NCBI GenBank assembly: GCA_046051225.1
Contig: JBJOOR010000021.1
Span: 1-27,948, forward strand
Direction: 5' to 3'
Source: CAIODY01 sp046051225
GTDB taxonomy: Bacteria; Bacteroidota; Bacteroidia; Chitinophagales; CAIODY01
DNA length: 27,948 nt
The notes under the pieces are model-generated. The model ran no database searches and was not told the origin of the DNA. It saw only the letters and a program-made list of their open reading frames with translations. This document shows, piece by piece, positions 15,792-25,100 of the stretch (positions are counted from its first letter, which is position 1; every line of letters begins with the position of its first letter). The position numbers were made by a program, and so were the translations under genes.

Positions 15792-17684
15792 TTATTTTTC
15801 AGTAATTACAAATTCAGTTCTTCTGTTCATGGCTTTATTTTCGGCCGAATCATTTTTTACTAAAGGATGTGTTTCGCCATAGCCTTTGTATTGCAGCCTT
15901 GTAGCATCAATTTTATTTTCAATTAAATAATCATAAACAGCTTTTGCTCGGCTATCAGATAAATCGAGATTATGCTTTGGATTACCAACATTATCAGTAT
16001 GCCCTGCAACTAATATTTTTACTGTTGGATTAGTAATCATAAACTCTAATAGTTTTTTTAATTCTACTTTCGATTCGGGTTTTAAATCAAATTTATCTGT
16101 TTCGAAAAATATATTTTTAAGTACCACAGATTTACCAATTTCGATAGGTTGTAATTCAACATTTTTTTCAAATGGAATAGAGTCTGTTTTTTCTTTCAAC
16201 GAAAAATTTTCGGAGTAAAATAAATATTTTTTGTTGCTCACATTTAATGCATAATTTTTGCCTGATGGAATACAAACTAAATACGAACCATCGCTTTCAT
16301 TGGATGTACTTTCGGTAATTATTTTTCCACTTTTTAAATCAATTAATTGAAAATCGGCAGCCACAGTCAAATGTGTTTTCGCATCGGTAATAATTCCTTT
16401 TACATACGTAACTCTTATGGGTTGTGCTTTTCCGTATAATTCAAATTGATATAAATCATAATTGCCATTTCCTTTTTCATCTCTTGATATAATTGCATTT
16501 TTGCCATCGGCAGTAATAAAAATACCACGTTCATCGCCTTCGGTATTTATTGGGTAGCCAATATTTGTAGCTTCGCTCCAAGCACCATTTGGCAATTTTC
16601 TGCTAAAATAAATATCGCTTCGCCCCATGCCTGCTCTACCATCCGATACAAAGTAAATAGTTTGATTGTCGGGGTGAATAAATGGAAACTGTTCGTTGCC
16701 AGTGGTATTAATATTTTTGCCCAAATTTTTTGGTTCACTCCAACCTGTTTCTGTTTTTTCAGTTGAAAAAATATCCATTCCGCCAATACAATTTTTATTA
16801 GCTGCTACAAAATATAGTGTTTTTCCATCGCTCGAAAAACTTGGCATTGATTCGAATTGAGCCGTATTGAAACCTTGATTCATAGGTTTACTCCAGCTTT
16901 TTCCTTCATTATAGCAAGCATAAATATCGCAGCTCCCATCACCATTTACTTTATCGCCACATCGAACAAAATACATTTCGCTTTTATCTGCACTAAATGT
17001 TATTCCACCTTCGTTGTATTGCGTATTTATAGGCGCAGGCATGCGTTGAGCTTCTGTCCATTTACCATTTATTTTTTTCGATTGATAAAAATCTTCGTTT
17101 CTGTTTTCTTGCCTTACAAAAATTATTGTTTCACCATCCAATGATAAATATGGATAATAATCAGGCGATGTTGAATTGATATTCGATCCCATATTAATAG
17201 GATTATAGGGTACAGGATTTTTCATTGCATCATCAATAAATCTTATATTTTGAATTTTAAGATTCACCTCATTCTTTTCAGTTGGCGATACTTTTGCAAA
17301 CGATATAAATCTATTGTAATAATTTATTGCCTTATCATATTTTTTTTGATTCATATAAATTTCGGCAATGGTTTTAAATCTCTTGTAACAATAGTTTGAA
17401 TCTATTGCTATTGCTTTATTATACAACAAAATGGCTTCGTCAACTTCTTCATTTCTGTTTTTAATATCGCCATATAATACAATGGCATCGCAATAATTTT
17501 CATCTTCGGCAATTGCTTTTTTTAAATTTTTAATAGCTTCTTCTTTACCACCCAATTGCATGGCAACTACAGCTTCATTAAAGTATTTTTTTGCCTTAGT
17601 GCTTACTTTTAATTTATCGTATTGTGCAAACAAAATAGTGGTGGTGCTTAAACAAATAAATATAAATAATATATTTTTTTTCAT
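15792..17684 (-). CDS. PorE-like envelope protein: TPR, PD40 beta-propeller, carboxypeptidase-regulatory-like and OmpA domains
   Basis: The product has 630 residues with a signal peptide ending at ILFAQ. TPR repeats cover about 25-130 (for example KEEAIKNLKKAIAEDENYCDA and the following repeats). PD40/WD40-like blades cover about 165-415, each with a SxDGxTIxFV-type strand and a DIYxSxK-type turn. A beta-sandwich resembling the carboxypeptidase regulatory domain covers about 425-500. The C-terminal OmpA domain runs from 520 to 630 (FFETDKFDLKPES, GHTDNVGNPKHN, LSDSRAKAV) and binds peptidoglycan. This domain order is that of PorE, a T9SS component, but Bacteroidota have many paralogues with the same order and no other por gene is present here. 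It has no lipobox cysteine after the signal peptide, unlike the lipoprotein PorE. Confidence 0.88.
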   Translation of the reverse strand: MKKNILFIFICLSTTTILFAQYDKLKVSTKAKKYFNEAVVAMQLGGKEEAIKNLKKAIAEDENYCDAIVLYGDIKNRNEEVDEAILLYNKAIAIDSNYCYKRFKTIAEIYMNQKKYDKAINYYNRFISFAKVSPTEKNEVNLKIQNIRFIDDAMKNPVPYNPINMGSNINSTSPDYYPYLSLDGETIIFVRQENRNEDFYQSKKINGKWTEAQRMPAPINTQYNEGGITFSADKSEMYFVRCGDKVNGDGSCDIYACYNEGKSWSKPMNQGFNTAQFESMPSFSSDGKTLYFVAANKNCIGGMDIFSTEKTETGWSEPKNLGKNINTTGNEQFPFIHPDNQTIYFVSDGRAGMGRSDIYFSRKLPNGAWSEATNIGYPINTEGDERGIFITADGKNAIISRDEKGNGNYDLYQFELYGKAQPIRVTYVKGIITDAKTHLTVAADFQLIDLKSGKIITESTSNESDGSYLVCIPSGKNYALNVSNKKYLFYSENFSLKEKTDSIPFEKNVELQPIEIGKSVVLKNIFFETDKFDLKPESKVELKKLLEFMITNPTVKILVAGHTDNVGNPKHNLDLSDSRAKAVYDYLIENKIDATRLQYKGYGETHPLVKNDSAENKAMNRRTEFVITEK

Positions 17685-17743
17685 GCTATAAAATTGGTGA
17701 GTAATAGATATTGGTAGTTAATAATCGTACCAAAATATTTTGC

Positions 17744-18448
17744 TTATTTATTTTTTAATTGTTTTAAAATATCTTCAAAATATTCGGTTTGTAATTGTTG
17801 AACTTCAAACATACTTTGGTTTTGATGCGCCAATAAATGATCTAATTTTTCGTGCAACATTCTTATTTCTAATTCGGCTTTCAAATTTATTTTGTAATCA
17901 TGTTCGCTTCGCATTCTATCTTTATCTTCTTGCCTGTTTTGGCTCATCATAATAATAGGTGCTTGAATAGCTGCTAAACAACTAAGAATAAGATTTAATA
18001 AAATGTATGGAAATGGGTCAAAAGCCTTTGTCATCAACATAAATGTGTTGAACAACATCCAAATTAAAATAAACGAAAAGAAGAAAATAATAAAAGTCCA
18101 ACTGCCACCAAATGAGGCTACTTTATCAGCAATTCGCTGCCCCAATGTAAATGAATCTTTTTCATTTAAATCAATATTTTCAACTAATAATTCTTGATTG
18201 GCAATACTATCAATAACCGTTTTTTCAATATTGTTTATTTCGCCTTGATTTTCAGAAATTATTTTTTCTAAATATTTTCGTCTGTAAATATTTAGTTCTT
18301 CAATCGAAATATAATCGTTGGCTGTAAATGTTGGAATATCTTTTACCACCAATTCAAAAATACCTTGATGCAAATCATCGCCTTTGCGAAGCATTGATAA
18401 TGGTAGTTCGTTTTTAGTAATACTGCAAATGCCTGTAGATGTATTCAT
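17744..18448 (-). CDS. DUF1003 membrane protein
   Basis: The product has 234 residues. The segment from about 104 on is characteristic: LGQRIADKVASFGGSW, then two membrane helices (about 118-138 and 146-165) containing FDPFPYILLNLILSCLAAIQ and APIIMMSQNRQEDKDR. A long charged, coiled-coil-like helix follows (KAELEIRMLHEKLDHLLAHQN), as in DUF1003 proteins. The N-terminal hundred or so residues are polar, start with a cysteine-containing segment (GICSITKNELP) and may form a cytoplasmic domain. Function of the family is unknown. It has a promoter element at 18469-18476 and lies between the PorE-like and outer-membrane genes with no operon link evident. Confidence 0.85.
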   Translation of the reverse strand: MNTSTGICSITKNELPLSMLRKGDDLHQGIFELVVKDIPTFTANDYISIEELNIYRRKYLEKIISENQGEINNIEKTVIDSIANQELLVENIDLNEKDSFTLGQRIADKVASFGGSWTFIIFFFSFILIWMLFNTFMLMTKAFDPFPYILLNLILSCLAAIQAPIIMMSQNRQEDKDRMRSEHDYKINLKAELEIRMLHEKLDHLLAHQNQSMFEVQQLQTEYFEDILKQLKNK

Positions 18449-18468
18449 TTTTATGTTTTTGTTTGTTT

Positions 18469-18476
18469 CAAAATTA
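18469..18476 (-). promoter_or_regulatory. Bacteroidota -7 promoter element TAATTTTG for the DUF1003 gene
   Basis: This is an exact TAnnTTTG match on the minus strand, 20 nt before ATG 18448. Confidence 0.5.
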
Positions 18477-18523
18477 ACATTAATGCCCTAAGATTTTTTT
18501 ATAAAATCATAACCACTTCTTAA

Positions 18524-21500
18524 TTAAAATAGAGCTCGAATAGAAGCTCTGCCAGTGTGTACAATATTGGCTGTTCCTGTTTTTCTGCCATCGTAAATAA
18601 TACTCATTTCAATATTATTTGCCAATTTTCTTTCCATAGAAATCGACCATAAATAGTTGTTGCCTTTTTGCAAACCTTCCAGCATAGCATAAGCTACTGG
18701 CGTATTGGTAGCATGATTATATTGCACCGATGCTAACGAAAAAGATGCATTTACAACACTTGAATTAAGTACATTCCATTTTAATTCAGATGTAATTTTT
18801 TTAACCAATGCCGAATCTTTTGGCTGCACTTCAACATTTAAAATGTTTTTGAAAGATGCAGCCATGCTTACTCTACAATTTTTATTAAAATATAAATTTA
18901 ATTTGGGTTCGATAAAAGTGTATTGCAATTTGTAAGTTTGATTATAAACATATTGCGCCGAATTACCTTTATTGCCCAATTGCAATGTGTTGGTATTATT
19001 TAGTTTCGAAGTAAAATTTAATCGAGTATGCAGCGTAAATTCTTTTTTTAATCTTGTTTCGAAACCATAATTTAATAATTGTTTTTGCACATTGCTCAAC
19101 CAACCCAAATCAATCCCCCACCCTGGTCGGTTTCTGTTTATAAACAAAGTTGAATTAAATAATTGAAGTTCTGAAACCTTTAATGAATCAACAGTTGAAC
19201 TTATTGGCTCATAACTTTTAATGCCAGCAGCGGTTAAACTTTTTTTAGTTAATTGAAGATTGCTTTGTAAAATAATTCGGTTCATCCATTTTTTTGCTCC
19301 ATATTTTTCTGCCCAAAAATTAGCAGGTTCAATACTGATAGATTGATTCCATTGTACCTGATTTGCTTTTATATAATTAGTGGTAGGAATTAAAATTCTG
19401 TTATAGCTTAATTTATTCTGAAAATCATTTTCGGTAAATTCATTTAATTGTTGAATACCATCTGCATTCAAATCATTCCAAGCATATTTTCCTGTGCCAT
19501 CGGGCACTTTTAAAAAAGTATATTCACGTTTGGGCTCTTGTACATTTCCTACTTCGTATAAAGTTTCAAAATTTATTAATCCTTCAAACAATTTTAAAAA
19601 AAAAGTTGCTCTGCCTAAAGCAGTATTTTCGTTGCGTTGTTTAGTTAATAAAGTATCGGATACTTTTAAATTTCGGTACGAAGCAACCAGTGTAAGTTTA
19701 CTATTTTCATTGGTATTGGTTTCAAAATTTAATGAGGCTGCATCAGCCACTGATGCTGAATGGAAGGAATTGTTCAGCGCCACATTATCCCATCTTCTGC
19801 TAGCATTTAACGAAATTTTATTCTTGGCGGTATCACTATTTTTTGCAAACCATTCCACATTATCAAACCAAAAACTATTGTGCGAAAGTGTATCATTTTG
19901 GTGTTGAATATTTTGTTCTCTGTTCCAATTTAATCCTGTTTTCCAATTTATTTTTTGTGAAATAATTTTAGAAAAATGAGCTTCGGGGCGAATAAAATTT
20001 CCTTTCGAATTTATGTTTTCGAAATTCAAAATACTTCCACCTGCATCAAAATGAAAATTATTTTTATCGAAATAAAATTTAGAAAAATGCTTGATGCCTT
20101 TATAAACCGAATCTGCCAATAAGGCTTGGGCATTGTATTGTAGCATGGTTGACTTTGCAATTTTAAAATTTGCACCTGCTGAAAAAATATGCTGATTAAA
20201 TTTTGTAATGGCATTATTTACACTCCAATCTCTATTAAATTCTAAAGTTCTAAAATTTTCAACTGGTTTAAATCTGCTCTCTACAAATTCGTAACCCAAG
20301 TTAGTTTGTGGTTTGGTTTTAAAAATATTTTTCAACACATTCCAATGCTGCTCGGCATTTATTTTTATGGCTGTACCAATATGTGTGTTATTGTTTAAGG
20401 TTGAAAGTGTATTCGGGTCGTATTGGCTGATAGCCGCTTCCATGCTTATTTTTTGAACTTCATTTTGATAATTTATAGCAGCCGTAACAACTGTTTGTTT
20501 GTTGGGCGCAATTATTTTTACGATAGGTAAATACGTTCCTTTTCGCTTACCTACAAAGCCATACACTTTACCATTAGCAGCTGCCTTAAGCTGCTCGTAA
20601 TCGCCATTTGCAATACCTACATTTGTAAAACTTACTGTGTATAAACTGCTATCTTTATTTGCCGAAAAAATAAAAACAGAATCTTTATTGCCATTAATTA
20701 TGGTATCTATTTTTCTGTATAAAATTTTATTTACATCATAATCGGCTAATGTGGTAGAACCTACAAACGCTTGCTGAATGCTATCGCCAACTGATGCTAA
20801 GATATTTTTTTCATTTTTTTTAAATGGTTCTTGTGGTTGATTGGCGGCATCGGCTTCATTGTACAAATTCATTCTTAATGTCCAGTTTTTTTGTTTCCAC
20901 TCATCAGCCGCAAACACTGTAGTTCGTAAATAATTTTTATCGCTATACTGAAATTCAATTTGAATTCGTTTGTCTTTTGTAATTAATCTATTGGCAGTAA
21001 AAACTAATTCGCCCAAATTATAATCAATCGTATAATCGTATTCAGCGCCACGTTTCAGCAACATTCCATCTATATAAACTTTTTCGCTACCTGCTAAAAT
21101 GATGATAAAAGTTTCGCCATTTGCACCTTGCAATCTGTATGGACCTTGATTGCCTTCGATACCTTGAATTTGATTTCGAGCATATTTGCCACGAGCAATT
21201 GCACCTGCTACAGTAACGCTGTTTTGTGATTTATTTTTAAACGTATCAATACTTTGAAACTGCAAACCCTGTAATTTTTTATACACATTTAAGAAATAAG
21301 AATTGGGGCGTTGAAAATCGAAATCGCCTGCTACAAGCGATAAATTTCGGCGTTGCATTTTAATATAAATTTTATCAAAATCTTGTATCTGCGCTGTGTT
21401 GCCTTCGGGCTGAATAGGAATATTATTATCCGTCATGGCGGCTGTAATATTTACATCGTTTGCAATTTTACCATTCAATTGCAAATTAAAACTGCTATTG

Positions 21501-22003
21501 GTTACCAAGCTTTGCGAATTGCCAAATGATAAACCACGGGTATAACTTCCTGTATAATTTAAGCCCGACCCTAAATCTAAAACCGATTTTAAATCTTCTT
21601 GGGGTTTATACTCGAAAGGGTTCATGATAAAGCCATGCAACGGAATTTGATAAGCAGGATTTTTATGAAAATAAAATGAATCGAATTTAAAATAGATGCA
21701 TCTATATGATATATAAAAGGTATCAATATTTACATTTTTATTAAATTGAAGCGTTGAATTAATAGCATCAACTTTAAACAATGAATCGCTAATTATTGAA
21801 TTATTTTTATTGAATATGATTGCCGATTTATTGAGTATTGGCAATGTATCAACTTTAATAATTGTGCCTTTATTGATTAGTTTTTTATAATGCAGCAACG
21901 AACTATTTTGCGCATTGGCAAATAATGAAATGAGTAGAAACGATATGAATAAAAAATGACGAATAATGATAAGGTTAAAACTAATAGTAAAAACGAAATA
22001 CAA
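18524..22003 (-). CDS. Large outer-membrane beta-barrel-like protein of unknown function
   Basis: The frame gives 1159 residues from a TTG at 22003. A signal peptide is clear (RHFLFISFLLISLFANAQ), but the first residues are uncertain. No in-frame ATG occurs before it, and the TTG sits in the sequence TTCATTTG, one base from the -7 promoter motif. The real start may therefore be a rarer codon such as an ATT at about 21964-21967. Alternatively, the promoter lies further up. A conserved block at 285-355 (GNQGPYRLQGANGE, VYIDGMLLKRGAEYDYTIDYN, RIQIEFQYSDK) is shared, from memory, with large Bacteroidota outer-membrane proteins. The remainder alternates short polar and hydrophobic strands, with many W and Y, like a beta-barrel. 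The last residue is Phe (SIRALF), typical of barrel proteins. No TonB box or plug domain was seen. Confidence 0.72.
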   Translation of the reverse strand: MYFVFTISFNLIIIRHFLFISFLLISLFANAQNSSLLHYKKLINKGTIIKVDTLPILNKSAIIFNKNNSIISDSLFKVDAINSTLQFNKNVNIDTFYISYRCIYFKFDSFYFHKNPAYQIPLHGFIMNPFEYKPQEDLKSVLDLGSGLNYTGSYTRGLSFGNSQSLVTNSSFNLQLNGKIANDVNITAAMTDNNIPIQPEGNTAQIQDFDKIYIKMQRRNLSLVAGDFDFQRPNSYFLNVYKKLQGLQFQSIDTFKNKSQNSVTVAGAIARGKYARNQIQGIEGNQGPYRLQGANGETFIIILAGSEKVYIDGMLLKRGAEYDYTIDYNLGELVFTANRLITKDKRIQIEFQYSDKNYLRTTVFAADEWKQKNWTLRMNLYNEADAANQPQEPFKKNEKNILASVGDSIQQAFVGSTTLADYDVNKILYRKIDTIINGNKDSVFIFSANKDSSLYTVSFTNVGIANGDYEQLKAAANGKVYGFVGKRKGTYLPIVKIIAPNKQTVVTAAINYQNEVQKISMEAAISQYDPNTLSTLNNNTHIGTAIKINAEQHWNVLKNIFKTKPQTNLGYEFVESRFKPVENFRTLEFNRDWSVNNAITKFNQHIFSAGANFKIAKSTMLQYNAQALLADSVYKGIKHFSKFYFDKNNFHFDAGGSILNFENINSKGNFIRPEAHFSKIISQKINWKTGLNWNREQNIQHQNDTLSHNSFWFDNVEWFAKNSDTAKNKISLNASRRWDNVALNNSFHSASVADAASLNFETNTNENSKLTLVASYRNLKVSDTLLTKQRNENTALGRATFFLKLFEGLINFETLYEVGNVQEPKREYTFLKVPDGTGKYAWNDLNADGIQQLNEFTENDFQNKLSYNRILIPTTNYIKANQVQWNQSISIEPANFWAEKYGAKKWMNRIILQSNLQLTKKSLTAAGIKSYEPISSTVDSLKVSELQLFNSTLFINRNRPGWGIDLGWLSNVQKQLLNYGFETRLKKEFTLHTRLNFTSKLNNTNTLQLGNKGNSAQYVYNQTYKLQYTFIEPKLNLYFNKNCRVSMAASFKNILNVEVQPKDSALVKKITSELKWNVLNSSVVNASFSLASVQYNHATNTPVAYAMLEGLQKGNNYLWSISMERKLANNIEMSIIYDGRKTGTANIVHTGRASIRALF

Positions 22004-22076
22004 ATGAAATAAAGTATAAATACTTGAAACAGCTATTTGTGGAATTTCTGATTAAAAAAAATGTATTTAATAAATC

Positions 22077-22084
22077 TACATTTG
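22077..22084 (+). promoter_or_regulatory. Candidate -7 promoter element TACATTTG for the adhesin gene
   Basis: This is an exact TAnnTTTG match, 70 nt before ATG 22155. A second match (TAAATTTG, 22096-22103) is 51 nt before it. Neither has a clear -33 partner, so which is used is unknown. Confidence 0.4.
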
Positions 22085-22154
22085 CTAATATTTTATAAAT
22101 TTGGGAATTGTTTTTAAAACCTTAAAAAACAACAAACTATAAATCAACCTTATT

Positions 22155-25100
22155 ATGCTAATTCCTTATTTACCCAAAAAGTTTACCGCTTTCTTTTATC
22201 TTTCGTTTTTGATTGTATCATTATTAGTTTTTACTAATAAAAGTTATGCTCAATGCCCACCCAATATTGACTTTGAGTATGGCAATTTTACTAATTGGAC
22301 TTGCTATATTGGCTATGTTGATACAACAAATTTAACACCCACGGGTAACCCAATTACAAATTATCATTTATTTTATGCAGCAGCTCCTGTAAATAAAAGA
22401 CAAACAATGATTGTTTCATCATCTGTTCCTTCTGTTGACCCTTATGGTGGATTTCCTACATTGTGTCCTAATGGAAGTGGACATAGTATTAGATTAGGAA
22501 ATGATTCAATAGGCGGACAATCTGAAGCAGTGAATTATAAATTCAGAATTCCTGTTGGTCAAAATTTATTTAATTTAGTTTATCAATATGCGGTGGTTTT
22601 AGAAAACCCAAAACATGCTTATACCAATCAACCCCGAGTTAAATTAGAAGTAAGCGATTCGGCAACTGGATTATTAATTCAATGTGCATCATACGATTTT
22701 ATAGCAGGTTCAGGTTTGCCAGGTTTTTATCCAGTTTATAATTCATTACAGTCGGATACTGTATGGTGCAAAGGATGGACAGCCGCAGCCATTAATTTAA
22801 AAGGCTATGGCGGTAAAACCATCAACTTAACTTTTATCACAAATGATTGTACACAATTTGGTCATTTTGGTTATGCTTATATTGATGTTAATTCGCAATG
22901 TGGTAATAATGCCATCATCAATGCTTATTGCTGGAACTCTTCATTGGCAACGCTTGCAGCACCAGCTGGGTTTCAACATTATCATTGGTACGATTCTACT
23001 TTAACCACAAGTATTGATACTGTGCAAAATGCAGTTATTCCATTACCTCCTCAAACAAAATGGTATGGGGTGATATGTACCCCTTATCCTGGTTATGGAT
23101 GTGTAGATACATTTTACACTAAAATAACGCCTGTTTTACCAGCTAAGCCTACGGCAAATTTTTCGGTACCATCGCCGTATTGTGGTGGTAGTATTATCAA
23201 TTTTACAGATTTATCTACCTCAAATATTTCAGGTGTTTCTATTGTAAGTTGGAAATGGAAATTTGGCGACCCTAATGCCACAGGCAGCTCTGCACCACCC
23301 AATCCCGATTCATCATTATTGCAAAATCCACAGCATTATTATTCTGCCATTGGCAATTATACAGTACAATTAATTGTTACCACATCGGCTGGTTGTGTAG
23401 ATACTATTTTGAAAACTATTCATATTACATTGCCACCACCAACGGTAAATATTACAGTATCTAATGATACACTTTGTGCTGTAAAAGATACCACTACATT
23501 AACTTATACAGGCTCTATACCTTCGGGCTACTCGGCTCAATGGTCGTTAAACAGAGGTGCTTCACTAATTAGTGGAAGTTTAAATTCGGCTAGTCCAATT
23601 GTGGTTAGTTTTGATACTGTAGGATTGCATTATGTAGGATTTACGGTTATTCCGCCATCTACCAATCCATTGGTTTGTTGGGCTCATAAAAATATTCCTA
23701 TTTATGTAAAAGGTTTCTACCCAAGTGTAAGCATTGTAGGTTCCGATACAGTTTGTTTATCAAATGTAAACCAATTGGAAATAATTCCAAGCTTTACTAC
23801 TTGTGGTGCTTCATCGGTAATATGCAATAGTCCTACTTCATTTAAAATAGGAAATAGTTCTGTTTCTAATACATTTACGTCTCCTTTTTATTGCTACAAT
23901 AATTACCCAAAATCAAGAAGCCAATATTTGTATACTGCTACTGAATTAAATACAGTGGGATTAACAAACGGAACGCTAAAAGCAATGTCTTTTAATATTG
24001 TTACTAAATCGTCAGGCACTGCATTTAGAAATTTTAGTATCAAAATGGCTTGTGTTCCATATAGCTCTATTTATAATGGTTCGGGTAAGTTTGATACTGT
24101 AACTACTACCACTTTGGTTTATACATCTAACGCTTATACTTCATCATTAGGTATAAATAAATTTAATTTTACTACGCCGTATAATTGGGATGGGGTATCC
24201 AATTTATTAGTAGAAGTTTGTTTTGATAATACAGGATTCACCTCTAGTTTGGCTGCTGATGCTGTTTATACAACCACATTGCCAGCAGGCAATTACTCTA
24301 CTGTATATGCCTTGGCAGGAACAGGTGAAACAGAAGCTGGTTGTTCGAGAATTTTCCCTCAAACAACAAATGGATTTACGGGCTTTTCTAACATCCGACC
24401 AGATGTAAGATTTTATGGTTGCAACTCGAGCTATACACCAACTGGAACTACCTATAGTTGGACATCTTCGCCATCGGGTATTTCTAATTCATCTACCTCA
24501 ATTAATATTTCTCCAACTACCAATACTACTTATTTTTTAACAGCAAATAATAATGGTTGTATAGATAAAGATACATTTAAAGTAGCCGTTTTAAATTCGC
24601 ATATAAAAGCTGGTAACGATACTACTTTATGTTTTTCGACAAATCAAAAAACAATAACACTTTCATCAACTGTTTCGGGTACTGGGCCATTTAATTATTC
24701 ATGGACTGTAAAACCATCATCGGCTGCTATTTTAACTCCTAATATTGCTAATCCTACTGTAATTGTTCTAGCAAATACTATTGATACTTTTGTAGTAAAA
24801 ATGACTAATGCCACTTGTACCATTCGTGATACCATGATTGTGTATGCATCAGCCAATCCAACTATTACAAAAACTAAAGATACTTTAATCTGCTTGTACG
24901 ATACTGTTCATTTATCATTAGTATCCAACCAAGCCAACACAAATTTTTCATGGACAAGCCCACACGATCCATTAAGTTGCTATACTTGTTATAATCCAAC
25001 TTCATATATCACACAAACCGATACATTTTATTTTATTGGTACAAACAAATATGGTTGTTCAACATCAGAAAAAATAAAAGTAACAGCTAAACCTATTCCA

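Noticed and set aside
15792..17684. Naming the OmpA protein porE outright
   Set aside because: Domain order fits, but there is no lipobox cysteine, no other T9SS machinery gene is near, and paralogues with this order are common.
18484..18505. Terminator after the outer-membrane protein gene (GATTTTTTTATAAAATC)
   Set aside because: The stem is only about six A/T-rich pairs, and the hairpin lies between the DUF1003 start and the outer-membrane stop with no clear U-tract. It is too weak to call.
19494..19907. 137-aa plus-strand frame inside the outer-membrane protein gene
   Set aside because: Antisense shadow of an uninterrupted, strongly beta-patterned minus-strand frame.
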